This document shows positions 27,303 to 36,908 of a DNA stretch of 48,268 nucleotides, piece by piece (positions within the stretch are counted from its first letter, which is position 1; each line of letters begins with the position of its first letter). A program made the translations under genes and the position numbers. The notes beneath the pieces are model-generated. The model was given only the letters and a program-made list of their open reading frames with translations. It had not been told where the DNA came from and made no database searches. Origin of the DNA: Phycisphaeraceae bacterium (lineage in GTDB: Bacteria; Planctomycetota; Phycisphaerae; Phycisphaerales; Phycisphaeraceae); contig JADLFV010000014.1 in assembly GCA_020849625.1 (NCBI GenBank), positions 1 to 48,268 on the forward strand, given 5' to 3'.

Positions 27303-29135
27303 ATGGCCACGCTCCTGAACGCGCGCAATCTCGCCAAAACCTTCGGCACCCACACGCTGTTCACCGGCGTGTCGCTCAACCTGGCCGACGGCGATCGCCT
27401 GGGCATGATCGGCCCCAACGGCGCGGGCAAGTCCACCCTCCTGAAAATCCTGGCCGGCCTTGAACAGCCCGACGAGGGCGAACTGATCCGCCGCCGCGAT
27501 CTGCACGCCGTTTACGTCCCCCAATCCGATCAATTCCTTCCGGGTGCAACGCCGTTGTCCGTGCTGCTCGATCGTCTGGAATCGCACGACTCGCCGCATC
27601 ATCTCGATGCCCAGACCCGGGCCGCGATGATCCTCTCGCAACTGGGTTTTGACGACACGCAGACTGATGTGAGCGAGCTTTCCGGCGGCTGGCGCAAGCG
27701 GCTGTCGATCGCCGCCGCGGTGGCCTTGGAGCCGGACCTGTTGATGCTGGATGAGCCGACCAATCACCTGGACATGCCGGGCGTGTTGTGGCTGGAGCAA
27801 TTCGTGCGCGAGGCGGATTCGGCCGTGGTTGTCATCACGCACGATCGCGTGTTCCTGGAAAACACCAGCAATCGCGTGCTGGAACTTTCGGATGCCTATC
27901 CGGGCGGATTGTTCGAGGTCAAGGGCAATTACACCGAATTCGTTCGACGCAAGGAAGAATTTCTCGAAGCCCAGTCTGCCCAGCAGACCGCGCTGGCCGG
28001 GAAGGTTCGCCGCGACACCGCCTGGCTGCGGCAGGGCATCCAGGCTCGCCGCACCCGCAACAAGGCCCAGATCGAAGATGCCGCCCAGCGCCGCGATCAA
28101 CTGCGCGAACTGCGCCAGCGCAACACCGCGCCCACCCGCACGACTTCCATCGACTTCCAGGCCACGCAGCGTCAGACCAACAAACTGCTGGGCGCTCATC
28201 GCATCGGCAAGTCCATGGGCGACAAATTGCTGTTTTCCAAGCTGGACCTGATGCTGTCGCCGGGCATGTGCCTGGGTTTGCTCGGGCCCAACGGCTCGGG
28301 CAAGACCACGCTGCTGCGCATCCTGCGCGGCGATTTGACCCCCGACTCCGGCACCGTTAAGCCGGCCGCCGAGTTGCGCATCGTCACATTCACCCAGCAC
28401 CGCGAATCGCTTAACCCCACGCAGACCCTGCGCCAAGCTTTGTGCCCGGTGGGCGATGCCGTGCACTACCTGGGCAAGGCGATTCACGTGGCCGGCTGGG
28501 CCCGGCGGTTCCTGTTCGATCCGACCAAGTTCAATCACAGCGTCGGCGACCTGTCCGGCGGCGAACAGGCCCGCATCCAGATCGCCAACCTCATGCTGCA
28601 ACCGGCCGACGTGCTGATTCTCGACGAGCCGACCAACGACCTGGACATCGCATCGTTGGAAGTGCTGGAGCAGTCGCTGCTGGATTTCCCCGGGGCCATT
28701 GTGCTGGTGACGCACGATCGCTTCCTGCTGGGGCGATTGGCCACCCACCTGCTGGCCCTGGACGGCGAGGGCGAGGCCCGGCATTACGCCTCGTTTGAAC
28801 AATGGCAGGCCGACCAGCGGGCCGGCAAAACCAGCAAATCACAGCCCGCGGAGAAGAGCGAACAGCCGCCGCCACCGCAGCGATCCAAACCGCGCTGCGG
28901 CAAACTGTCCTACAAGTTGCAGCGCGAACTGGACGGCATGGAGGAAGCGATCCTGGCTGCTGAAGATCGCGTGCAGCAGTTGCACGAGAAAGCTGCCGAT
29001 CCCGTGCTGATTGCCGATCATGCCGCTCACCGCGAGGTCTGTCATCAACTGGCCGACGCCCACGCCGCGGTGCAGAAGCTGTATGAACGTTGGGCCCAAC
29101 TGGAAGCGATGAGCGACGGCGATGGATCTGAATGA
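27303..29135 (+). CDS. ABC-F ATPase, Uup-like
   Basis: Soluble tandem ATPase of the ABC-F family, which act on ribosomes or, for Uup, on branched nucleic acids and ribosomes. The 610-residue protein has two ABC domains. Domain 1: Walker A GPNGAGKST (about 40), signature LSGGWRKRLSIA, Walker B LLMLDEPTNHLDM. Domain 2: GPNGSGKTT (about 330), LSGGEQARIQIA, VLILDEPTNDLD. A linker at about 220-290 is rich in Arg and Gln (AWLRQGIQARRTRNKAQIED). The C-terminal coiled coil (about 535-605, LQRELDGMEEAILAAEDRVQ) is typical of Uup. The last 14 bases overlap the start of the SprT-like gene, so the two are coupled. Confidence 0.92.
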   Translation: MATLLNARNLAKTFGTHTLFTGVSLNLADGDRLGMIGPNGAGKSTLLKILAGLEQPDEGELIRRRDLHAVYVPQSDQFLPGATPLSVLLDRLESHDSPHHLDAQTRAAMILSQLGFDDTQTDVSELSGGWRKRLSIAAAVALEPDLLMLDEPTNHLDMPGVLWLEQFVREADSAVVVITHDRVFLENTSNRVLELSDAYPGGLFEVKGNYTEFVRRKEEFLEAQSAQQTALAGKVRRDTAWLRQGIQARRTRNKAQIEDAAQRRDQLRELRQRNTAPTRTTSIDFQATQRQTNKLLGAHRIGKSMGDKLLFSKLDLMLSPGMCLGLLGPNGSGKTTLLRILRGDLTPDSGTVKPAAELRIVTFTQHRESLNPTQTLRQALCPVGDAVHYLGKAIHVAGWARRFLFDPTKFNHSVGDLSGGEQARIQIANLMLQPADVLILDEPTNDLDIASLEVLEQSLLDFPGAIVLVTHDRFLLGRLATHLLALDGEGEARHYASFEQWQADQRAGKTSKSQPAEKSEQPPPPQRSKPRCGKLSYKLQRELDGMEEAILAAEDRVQQLHEKAADPVLIADHAAHREVCHQLADAHAAVQKLYERWAQLEAMSDGDGSE

Positions 29136-29571
29136 AGCCGAACAACTCGCTGGGCAACTGATGTCCGAGCATCGCCTGACCCGGCGCGGCTGGACCTTCG
29201 CGTTCAGCCGGGCCCGTCGGCAGTTGGGCCATTGCGATTACCGGCGTCGCCACATCGCGCTGTCGGTTTACTTCGTCAGCGCCAACGGCCACGACGAGGT
29301 GCGCGACACCATCCTGCACGAGATCGCCCACGCCCTGGCCGGCCGCCGGGCTGGTCACGGCCCCCAGTGGCATGCCATGTGCGCCAAGGTCGGGGCCCGC
29401 CCCCAGCGCACCAACGGCACCGCCGCCATGCCCGCCGGCAGTTTCCGCGCCACCTGCCCCGGCTGCGGCCGGGTCCATCATCGCCATCGCCGACCGCTGA
29501 AAGATCGCACGTACTACTGCCGGATCTGCGGGCGCGAAAGTGGTGAACTGCGGTTTGAATATGAGCAGTGA
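29122..29571 (+). CDS. SprT-like zinc metallopeptidase
   Basis: A 149-residue SprT-family protein. The zincin motif HEIAHALAGRRAGHGPQWH (about 68-86) contains the HExxH core and a further downstream His. A C-terminal zinc ribbon follows (CPGCGRVHHRH ... YYCRICG). Related eukaryotic proteins (Spartan) cleave DNA-protein crosslinks; the bacterial role is not settled. The gene starts inside the end of the ABC-F gene (14-base overlap). Confidence 0.87.
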   Translation: MDLNEAEQLAGQLMSEHRLTRRGWTFAFSRARRQLGHCDYRRRHIALSVYFVSANGHDEVRDTILHEIAHALAGRRAGHGPQWHAMCAKVGARPQRTNGTAAMPAGSFRATCPGCGRVHHRHRRPLKDRTYYCRICGRESGELRFEYEQ

Positions 29572-29599
29572 GAAGTGAAACGCCCGGCGTAGCCGCTGG

Positions 29600-29630
29600 G
29601 GCTAAACGTTTAGCCGCCGCGCCCACGCGG
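29600..29630. terminator. Palindromic hairpins between convergent genes
   Basis: GGCTAAACGTTTAGCC (29600-29615) is a perfect 16-bp palindrome. A second stem, CCGCG-CCCA-CGCGG, lies at 29617-29630. They separate the converging SprT-like and GNAT genes and probably act as a two-way terminator. Confidence 0.55.
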
Positions 29631-29656
29631 CGCGATTCACTATTCATTTTTTCACC

Positions 29657-30169
29657 CTATCTTTTAGGCCGCGGATCCTGATACAAGTCCACGTAAAACT
29701 CCAGCAGCTCTTTGCCATGCACGTTCTTGGTGCGGGTGTGCTCGAAGCCGCTGCGGTCGAACAGGTCCAGCACCGCGCCGCGCTCGAAACGCGTGTCCAG
29801 GCGGACCTTCAGGTAGCGATGATCGCGGCAGTGGTTGATGGCCGTCTCCAGCAGGGCGTGGCCGATGTTGGTCTGCTGATGGGTCTTGGCGACGCGCAGG
29901 CGGCGGACTTCGGCGATGTCCTGCTCGTCCTCCGCCACCCCGATCATGCCCAGCACCTGCCCGCGCACCTCGGCCACCCAGAAGCGGCAGCGCTCGTTGG
30001 AGAAATATGCCTCCTGGATGTTGTCGATGTCCGCCCCCGTGTCGTTGGGTGCGATCTGACCGGCCAGCAACCCGTCGTGATATAGCACCTCCACCGCCAC
30101 CTGATCCTGCGGCTCGTAGGGACGAACCTTCAAGTCGGTGATGGTTTGAAATGTGGAGCCCTGGTTCAT
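29657..30169 (-). CDS. GNAT-family N-acetyltransferase
   Basis: A 170-residue acetyltransferase with the GNAT fold order. The beta-strand pair FWVAEVRGQVLGMIGVAEDE is followed by the acetyl-CoA site RRLRVAKTHQQTNIGHALLETAI (motif A, R-x-x-x-x-x-G/N-x-G; given by position about 100-122). The strand VRLDTRFERGAVLDLFDRSGFEHT and a final EFYVDLY follow. The second Gln of the usual Q/R-x-x-G is replaced (HQQTNIG), a mild deviation. The start at 30169 has GAGGG about 10 bases upstream; a GTG 30 bases earlier is possible. Substrate unknown. Confidence 0.85.
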   Translation of the reverse strand: MNQGSTFQTITDLKVRPYEPQDQVAVEVLYHDGLLAGQIAPNDTGADIDNIQEAYFSNERCRFWVAEVRGQVLGMIGVAEDEQDIAEVRRLRVAKTHQQTNIGHALLETAINHCRDHRYLKVRLDTRFERGAVLDLFDRSGFEHTRTKNVHGKELLEFYVDLYQDPRPKR

Positions 30170-30365
30170 CCGAATCACCCTCAGAACATGCCCACTCACG
30201 GACCTGCCGCGAGGTGGTTGCTATTCTATCACGCAAGGCCGTTGCATGAAGCGTCGGCCAGAAGGCGGTTGTCGGGTGCCACGGTCGCGCGTCGGCCGTG
30301 TAGTTATCCGTTAAACCTGCACGGGATCAGTTACCCCCGGACCCCCGGCGGAAGCGGATGGCGTC

Positions 30366-31169
<804 letters not shown>

Positions 31170-31183
31170 ACCAAACCGATCGC

Positions 31184-31999
31184 TCATTCTCCGCAGCCCA
31201 CGACTAACCCGTCGAACGACAGGTACACGTGCTCCGGCAGCTTCGGCTCAAGATCAGCGTGGCGGATGTCGTGGGCGATGTGCGTCAGGTACGCTCGCCT
31301 GGGCTTGACCTGCTCGATCACCGCCAACGCCTGATCCACCGTCATGTGCGTCGGGTGATGGCGATAGCGCAACGCATCGATCACCAGCACGTCCAGATTC
31401 TCCAACAGCGGGAAAGTCTCCGGTGGCACGCTGGAAGCGTCCGTGCAATAGGCGATCGCGCCCCCGCCCCCGGAAGTTCCGGTAGGTCCGTGATCGATGC
31501 GATAGCCGAAGATGGGCAGCCGCCCGTGCATCAGGCGCAGCGGCGTCCACGTGCCGCCGCTCAGATCGAACGGCTCACCCACCATCCGCGGGTGGGCGAT
31601 CAGGTTGGCCACAAAACTGTCGTTGATGTTCTTGTGCGCCTCGAAGATGTAGCGGAACATCACGCCCAGCCGATCGAGCACGCTCTGCTCGGCGTGGATG
31701 TCCAGCGGCCCCTTCATCACCGCGTTGAAGCGGCGAAGATCGTCGATGCCCAGCACGTGATCAGCATGTGCGTGCGTGAACAGCACGCCGTCGAGGCGGG
31801 TGATGTCGTGAGCGATCGCCTGTTGGCGCAGCTCGGGCGCGGCATCGATCAGGTAGCTGCGGCCGTCGTAGCGCACCAGCACGCTGGGCCGGGTGCGGCA
31901 ATCACGCGGATCGTTGGAACGGCAGACTTCGCAGTCGCATCCGATCATGGGCACCCCGGCGCTGGTGCCGGTGCCCAGGAAAATCAGTTCCAGACTCAT
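31184..31999 (-). CDS. MBL-fold metal-dependent hydrolase (PhnP-like)
   Basis: A 271-residue metallo-beta-lactamase-fold phosphodiesterase of the PhnP type. It starts with LELIFLGTGTSAGVPMIGC and CEVCRSNDPRDCRTRPS, the cysteine-rich zinc loop seen in PhnP relatives. The metal site HAHADHVLGIDDLR is at about 75-88. Further ligands are in GGAIAYCTDAS and the terminal THIAHD. No phn genes are nearby, so a general cyclic phosphodiester activity is more likely than phosphonate use. TAGAAT lies 7 bases before the ATG. The gene is convergent with trpC and divergent from the next gene. An undecamer runs antisense through a poly-Gly stretch. Confidence 0.88.
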   Translation of the reverse strand: MSLELIFLGTGTSAGVPMIGCDCEVCRSNDPRDCRTRPSVLVRYDGRSYLIDAAPELRQQAIAHDITRLDGVLFTHAHADHVLGIDDLRRFNAVMKGPLDIHAEQSVLDRLGVMFRYIFEAHKNINDSFVANLIAHPRMVGEPFDLSGGTWTPLRLMHGRLPIFGYRIDHGPTGTSGGGGAIAYCTDASSVPPETFPLLENLDVLVIDALRYRHHPTHMTVDQALAVIEQVKPRRAYLTHIAHDIRHADLEPKLPEHVYLSFDGLVVGCGE

Positions 32000-32006
32000 G
32001 GCAGGG

Positions 32007-32035
32007 ATTCTACGCGGAAAGCGGCATGGTACAAT
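32007..32035. promoter_or_regulatory. Reciprocal divergent promoter
   Basis: ATTCTA (32007-32012; TAGAAT on the minus strand) and TACAAT (32030-32035) are separated by exactly 17 bases. Each is the -10 of one gene and occupies the place where the -35 of the other would fall. The two start codons are 42 bases apart. Confidence 0.5.
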
Positions 32036-32041
32036 GGGGCC

Positions 32042-32599
32042 ATGACTTCCAGCCCGAAAAGCGGGCGGATGGGTTCGGCGATCGACTTCGCCAGTCCGTT
32101 GGAAGACGAGCCGCGGGATACACCGCCCCGATGTATGTCATGCGGCCACAAGCTGACCGACACTGATCCGTTGAAGCTCAAGTGCCTCCAGTGCGGCCGC
32201 GCCTTCAATCCGCATGATCGCACGTCATTCACCTACCTGCCGCTGTTCGAGCCGCGGCGGATGTGGATGCCCGGAGCCGTGCTGGCGGCAATCGCGCTGA
32301 TCATCGTGCTGCTGATCGCAGGCCTGGACAAGGCGGCGCTGCTGGCGGCTGTGTTGGCGTTGATCGGCGTGTTGCTGGGCTACGGCAGCGGGTTCCTGGT
32401 CGCCCTGACGCTGGGCCTGGCCATGCTGGTGGTGGGCGTGCTGTACGTCACGGCCGTGGACATCTTCCACGGCCACGGCTCCTACCGCATGGTGCTGCCG
32501 ACCACGACCATCCCCGTACTTGCCGGCGCGATCGCCGGCATCGCGCTGCGCCATTTGCTCAAGCACACGAACTTCCAGCAGCGCTGGTATCTGCCGTAA
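32042..32599 (+). CDS. Zinc-ribbon membrane protein, unknown function
   Basis: A 185-residue protein. The N-terminus (about 1-60) holds a zinc ribbon (RCMSCGHKLTDTDPLKLKCLQCGRAF). Four closely spaced hydrophobic helices follow (about 75-165, AGAVLAAIALIIVLLIAG style, with GYGSGFLVALTLGLAMLVVG), ending in a basic tail. The start at 32042 lies 6 bases after TACAAT. It is convergent with tsaD (19-base gap). Same ribbon-plus-membrane architecture as the proteins at 11278 and 12193. Confidence 0.72.
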   Translation: MTSSPKSGRMGSAIDFASPLEDEPRDTPPRCMSCGHKLTDTDPLKLKCLQCGRAFNPHDRTSFTYLPLFEPRRMWMPGAVLAAIALIIVLLIAGLDKAALLAAVLALIGVLLGYGSGFLVALTLGLAMLVVGVLYVTAVDIFHGHGSYRMVLPTTTIPVLAGAIAGIALRHLLKHTNFQQRWYLP

Positions 32600-32618
32600 C
32601 CCAGCCAGCATGGCTGGT

Positions 32619-33695
32619 CTATATTGCCCGGCCATCCTGGCCGCATGCCCCCGTGGTGGCAACGGCGGAAACGTTCAATGCCGCAAACTTTCGTCGCTGG
32701 TAGAACTCATACGCCATGCCCGCGATCATGGCGGCATTGTCAACGCAATACTGCTGCGGCGGCAGATGCACGGGCAGGTCAAAGGATGCCGCGAGCTTGC
32801 GCAGGTGCGAGTTGGCGCAGACGCCGCCGCCGATGAGGATGGCGCGAATGTCGTCGTAGCGCTGCAGGGCTCGCCGCAGTTTGTCGAACAGCACGCCGAT
32901 TGCTGCTCCCTGGAAAGCAGCAGCCAGGTCGGCTCGTTGGGTGTCGCTCAGTTCCTCGGCTGAGCGTTGGAACGTGGCCTCCTTGCCGCGCCCGATGGGG
33001 TGGCCGCGCACACGGTAGAGCAGGGCGGTTTTGAGGCCGCTGTAGGAAAAGTCCAGACTGTCGGCTTCGAGCATCGAGCGCGGCAGCGGTTCGACATTGG
33101 ATGCATCACCCTGTTGGGCCAGTCGATCGAGGGCCGGCCCGCCGGGATAGCCCGCGCCCAGGATTACGGCCGCCTTGTCATAGGCTTCGCCCACCGCATC
33201 ATCGATGGTGCGGCCGAGGGGTTCAAGCTGCGTGAAGCTGGTCATGCGATAGAGCGAAGTGTGGCCGCCGGAAATAACCAATCCGAGAGCGGGAAAGTCC
33301 TGAAATTCGAAATTCGAAATTCGAAATTCGAAATTCACCGCGTACAGGTGCGCCTGCAGGTGATCGATGGCGATCAGGGGTTTGTCGAGCGACCAGGCCA
33401 GGGACTGGGCGGCACTGACGCCGATCAGCAGCGAGCCGATCAGTCCGGGCCGGTTTCCGACGGCGATGGCGTCGAGTTGTTGCAGCGTGAGGCCGGCCTC
33501 ATCGAGTGCGGCGGTGATGGCGGGCTGGAGGTTCTCCAGGTGGGCGCGGCTGGCGATCTCGGGAACCACGCCGCCATAGGCTTCGTGCAGGTCGTGCTGG
33601 GTGGCGACGATGCTGCTGCGCACGCTGCGCCCGTCCTCGACCACGGCCGCGGCAGTTTCGTCACAACTGGTCTCGATGCCGAGGATCAGGGGCAT
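32619..33695 (-). CDS. tsaD: tRNA threonylcarbamoyladenosine synthase subunit TsaD
   Basis: ASKHA-fold enzyme that, with TsaB and TsaE, transfers threonylcarbamoyl to A37 of ANN-decoding tRNAs. The 358-residue protein has LILGIETSCDETAAAVV at the start, VVPEIASRAHLENLQP, the iron-site motif IDHLQAHLYA (about 108-117), LVISGGHTSLY and a C-terminal GGVCANSHLR. Immediately after the HxxxH site the variable loop is made of a 7-bp tandem repeat (33301-33337), giving NFEFRISNFEFQD. The active-site motifs are intact, so the protein is probably functional. Two ATGs (33701 and 33695) are possible; neither has a clear ribosome site. Confidence 0.95.
   Translation of the reverse strand: MPLILGIETSCDETAAAVVEDGRSVRSSIVATQHDLHEAYGGVVPEIASRAHLENLQPAITAALDEAGLTLQQLDAIAVGNRPGLIGSLLIGVSAAQSLAWSLDKPLIAIDHLQAHLYAVNFEFRISNFEFQDFPALGLVISGGHTSLYRMTSFTQLEPLGRTIDDAVGEAYDKAAVILGAGYPGGPALDRLAQQGDASNVEPLPRSMLEADSLDFSYSGLKTALLYRVRGHPIGRGKEATFQRSAEELSDTQRADLAAAFQGAAIGVLFDKLRRALQRYDDIRAILIGGGVCANSHLRKLAASFDLPVHLPPQQYCVDNAAMIAGMAYEFYQRRKFAALNVSAVATTGACGQDGRAI
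33301..33337. repeat. Heptamer tandem repeat inside tsaD
   Basis: AAATTCG is repeated five times (last copy AAATTCA). The 7-bp unit is out of phase with codons, so 21 bp encode a 7-residue period. It lies in the loop following the metal-site helix of TsaD. Confidence 0.9.
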
Positions 33696-33708
33696 GGGCA
33701 TTCAAGGC

Positions 33709-33769
33709 AACCGCGGATGAACGCAGATAAACGCGGATAAAAACAAACATCAGCGTTTATCTGCGGTTT
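33709..33769. repeat. Inverted repeat built from the word CGCAGATAAA
   Basis: The left arm (33709-33740) contains GCGGATGAACGCAGATAAAC. The right arm (33753-33769) is GCGTTTATCTGCGGTTT, which pairs with CGCAGATAAACGC at 33722-33734. It lies between the S41 protease stop and the tsaD start. Confidence 0.75.
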
Positions 33770-33777
33770 CATTTTTC

Positions 33778-35349
33778 TTACGGTGTGATTGCGGCGGGCT
33801 CTGCGGTGTCCACAGCCTGCTCGATCTTTTCGTCCAGGTTCACATCGCCGGTCGTGGCCACGGTTTTGTTGTTCAACTCTTCGATGCGCTGGTCGATGGC
33901 GTCGAGCGTCTCCTGGATCAGCTCGCGGCGACTGCGCAGGTTGGCCAGTTCACCCTCGCGCACCAGGGCCTCGGTGTCGTCCTGGCCGACCTTGGGCCAG
34001 TCATTGGTTTCGAGCTTGCCCAGCAGCGCCTGCAGCGCGGCAGCCAGTTGCGGATCCTTCAGCTTTTCCGCGATCCACTGCGGCGTCACCTGGGTGGATT
34101 CACCATCGCCGTTGTGCTGCTTGACGGCATCGACATTGCGGCGCATTTCCGCCATTTCCTGCCGCTGCTGCGGCGTCATGGGCACGTAGCAGCTTGGTGA
34201 AGGGTCGATGCCCCAGGTGGTCGAGTCCTCCTTGCGGTGGATCAGCCGATTGTCGGGGCCATAGTAGTACGCGGTGGTAAGTTTGAGCGCGCCCAGCGGC
34301 TGCGACTGATCGCCGAGCATCTTGACGTTCTGCACGCTGCCCTTGCCAAAGGTGCGTGTGCCGACGAACAGGGCGCGATCGTTCTCTTTCAGGGCGCCGG
34401 TAAGAATCTCCGCGGCTGAGGCGCTGGCTTCGTTGGCCAGGATCACGATCGGCTGATCTGGCAGTATCGTGTTCGATGTGGCGCGATAAGCCTGCTCCGG
34501 CGAGGAGCGACCGCGCACGGTCACGATGGTCTGACCCTGCTTCAGAAACTGATCGCTGACCGCCACCGCCGAACTGAGCAGTCCGCCGGGGTTGTAACGC
34601 ACGTCGATGATCAGGCCCGCCACGTTCTGTTTCAGCAGTTCCCTGAGCGCGGCCGCCAGATCGTCGGCTGTTTTATCCGTGAACTGCGTCAGGCGCACGT
34701 AGCCGATGCGGTTGGCGTCATCAATCATGAAGTCGTAATGCTGGTCGGCCTGGCGACGGAAGCCGCGCACGGTCTGCACCTGGATCACCGCCCGGGTGAT
34801 GGCGATCTCCTGCTGCTCGCCCGACTCGTGCAGCACGACGATGGTCACTTTTGTGCCCGGATCGCCCAGCAGTTTGTTGATGGCCGCCTGGATCATCTGC
34901 TCGCGGCTGTCGAGGTCTTCGAACATCTCCGTCAACGGTTGGCCGTCGATCTGCAGCACGATGTCACCCGCCAGCACGCCGGCACGCCAGGCGGGCGAGT
35001 CTTCCAGCGGCGTCACGATGCGCAACTGGCGGTTCTCGATGGTCACTTCCGCGCCGATGCCGGAGAACTCTCCGCTGGTCATGCGATCAAACTGGGTGAA
35101 ATCGCTCGGCCGCAAGTACGTGGTGAACGGATCGTGCAGCGATTCGACCATGCCCGCCACCGCCGCTTCGGTCATATCCTGGGTGTCCGGCTCATCGACG
35201 TAGTTGTTGACCAGTTCGTGCCGCACATCGACCAGCAGATCGAGCTGGCCGAACAGCAGACTCTGCGTGGCCCGGGCGTTGCTCAGCCCCAGCAGGGCGG
35301 CAGCCAGCAGGCAGGCGACGGCGATGAAAGCGAGCGTGCGTTGTCTCAT
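33778..35349 (-). CDS. S41-family C-terminal processing peptidase
   Basis: An exported serine protease of the CtpA/Prc type, 523 residues. A signal peptide or N-terminal anchor lies at 1-26 (LAFIAVACLLAAALLGLSNARA). A PDZ domain follows (about 95-180, FSGIGAEVTIENRQLRIVTP in part, AGDIVLQIDGQ), then the S41 domain with the nucleophile Ser in NEASASAAEIL (about 300) and the catalytic Lys in GTRTFGKGSVQ (about 325). A long charged C-terminal helical region (about 400-515) is extra. GAGG lies 7 bases before the ATG at 35349. It lies just upstream of tsaD on the same strand. Natural substrates unknown; such proteases trim periplasmic proteins. Confidence 0.92.
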   Translation of the reverse strand: MRQRTLAFIAVACLLAAALLGLSNARATQSLLFGQLDLLVDVRHELVNNYVDEPDTQDMTEAAVAGMVESLHDPFTTYLRPSDFTQFDRMTSGEFSGIGAEVTIENRQLRIVTPLEDSPAWRAGVLAGDIVLQIDGQPLTEMFEDLDSREQMIQAAINKLLGDPGTKVTIVVLHESGEQQEIAITRAVIQVQTVRGFRRQADQHYDFMIDDANRIGYVRLTQFTDKTADDLAAALRELLKQNVAGLIIDVRYNPGGLLSSAVAVSDQFLKQGQTIVTVRGRSSPEQAYRATSNTILPDQPIVILANEASASAAEILTGALKENDRALFVGTRTFGKGSVQNVKMLGDQSQPLGALKLTTAYYYGPDNRLIHRKEDSTTWGIDPSPSCYVPMTPQQRQEMAEMRRNVDAVKQHNGDGESTQVTPQWIAEKLKDPQLAAALQALLGKLETNDWPKVGQDDTEALVREGELANLRSRRELIQETLDAIDQRIEELNNKTVATTGDVNLDEKIEQAVDTAEPAAITP

Positions 35350-35507
35350 GGGAACCTCGTGATTCGGCGTGTGCAGCGAAGATTCAATATTATTTCGGGT
35401 TTCGGGGGTCACTTCCAGCGGCGGGGCGGTCAAGTTGCAGGGACCGAGGCTGGGTATTGTAGCCCCTGATTGTATCCCTGTGCGTTTTGCGTATGCTCAA
35501 TGGTCTC

Positions 35508-36908
35508 ATGGCCAAGTCGCGCGTCCAGTTCGTCTGTCGGGAATGCGGCTCAGTGCAACCGCGCTGGGCGGGCAAGTGCCCTGATTGTGGTATGTGGAAC
35601 GCCCTGGAAGAGTTCACCCCACCCCCCGGAAGTGAAAGTGGCGGGCGTTTTGGACAACTTCCGGAGGCCCCGCAGGCTCAGCCCATCGGGCAGCTCGACG
35701 CCGGGGCCGCGCCGCTGCAACGGCTGGCCAGCGGTATCGGTGAACTGGATCGCGTGTTGGGCGGATCGCCCGGTGGGCAGGGGCTTGTTCCGGGGGCGGC
35801 TGTGCTGGTCGGCGGCAGTCCCGGCATCGGCAAAAGCACGCTCATGCTGCAGGCGGCCGGGGCATGGGCGCGTCAGGGCGCCGGTCGCGTGCTCTACGTT
35901 ACCAGTGAGGAGTCCGCCCAGCAGCTTCGCCTCCGCGCCGATCGCCTCGGCGTGACCGCCTCGTCAACCAACGGTGACGAGCAACTCTACGTCCTGGCTG
36001 ACACCAGCCTGCTGCGCATCACCGAGCAGATCCGCAAAATCCAGCCCGCCGTGGTGGTGATCGACTCCATCCAGATGATCTACAAACAGGATCAGTCCAC
36101 CTCCGCCGCCCCCGGAAGTGTGGGCCAGCTGCGCGCCTGCGGACAGGAGTTGATCGTGCTGGCCAAGATGACCGGCATCGCCATGCTGCTGGTCGGCCAC
36201 GTCACCAAGCAGGGCACGCTGGCCGGCCCGCGCCTGCTGGAGCACATGGTCGATACCGTGCTCTATTTCGAGGGCGATCGCTATCACAACCATCGCATCG
36301 TGCGGGCGATCAAGAATCGTTTCGGCGCGACTTTGGAGGTCGGCCTGTTCGACATGACCGACGGCGGCCTGCGCGAAGTGGCTGATGGCGCCGGGTTGCT
36401 CGCTGCGGAATATCAGCCTCGGGCCGGCAGTGCGGTGTGTCCGGTCATCCAGGGCACGCGCTGCCTGCTGGTGGAACTGCAGGCTCTGACCAGCACCGGG
36501 TTCCTCGGTTCAGCCAAGCGCAAGAGCAGCGGACTGGACACCAATCGCCTGGCCATGCTCATCGCTGTGCTGGAAAAGCGCGGCGGGCTGCGCCTGGCGG
36601 ACCAGGATGTCTTCGTCTCCAGCGTCGGCGGCATGAAGATCGCCGAGCCCGCCGCCGACCTCGCCCTCGCCCTGGCCATTGCCGGTGCTCATCACAATCG
36701 CCAACTCGATCACGGCGTCTGTTGCGTCGGGGAGATCGGCCTGGGCGGCGAAGTCCGCCACACCCAGCAACTGGCCCAGCGCATCAGCGAAGCCGCCCGC
36801 CTCGGTTTCTCCCAGTTCCTCACCGCGTCCACCAGCCTCAAACCGCCCAAAGGCGCTAAACTGATCGCAGTCAAAACCGTGGCTGAGGCGCTCGAACACT
36901 TGAATTGA
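35508..36908 (+). CDS. radA: DNA repair protein RadA
   Basis: RecA-like ATPase that helps branch migration in recombination. The 466-residue protein has the N-terminal C4 zinc finger (VCRECGSVQPRWAGKCPDCG, about 9-28), Walker A GGSPGIGKST (about 107), the Sms signature KNRFGATLEVG (about 270) and a C-terminal Lon-like S16 domain (GEIGLGGEVRHTQQLAQRI). The start at 35508 gives the family N-terminus MAKSRVQFVC; TATGCT lies 10 bases upstream. Two CCCCCGGAAGT copies lie in the gene, one creating a PPPGSESGG linker after the zinc finger. An inverted repeat begins directly after the stop codon. Confidence 0.96.
   Translation: MAKSRVQFVCRECGSVQPRWAGKCPDCGMWNALEEFTPPPGSESGGRFGQLPEAPQAQPIGQLDAGAAPLQRLASGIGELDRVLGGSPGGQGLVPGAAVLVGGSPGIGKSTLMLQAAGAWARQGAGRVLYVTSEESAQQLRLRADRLGVTASSTNGDEQLYVLADTSLLRITEQIRKIQPAVVVIDSIQMIYKQDQSTSAAPGSVGQLRACGQELIVLAKMTGIAMLLVGHVTKQGTLAGPRLLEHMVDTVLYFEGDRYHNHRIVRAIKNRFGATLEVGLFDMTDGGLREVADGAGLLAAEYQPRAGSAVCPVIQGTRCLLVELQALTSTGFLGSAKRKSSGLDTNRLAMLIAVLEKRGGLRLADQDVFVSSVGGMKIAEPAADLALALAIAGAHHNRQLDHGVCCVGEIGLGGEVRHTQQLAQRISEAARLGFSQFLTASTSLKPPKGAKLIAVKTVAEALEHLN

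Noticed and set aside
27234..28802. Long minus-strand open frame opposite the ABC-F gene
   Set aside because: Typical antisense shadow in GC-rich DNA; Gln/Gly/Val-rich without motifs, whereas the plus strand has both ABC cassettes.
33301..33337. CRISPR-like array in tsaD
   Set aside because: The repeat is 7 bp without spacers and lies within a conserved gene.
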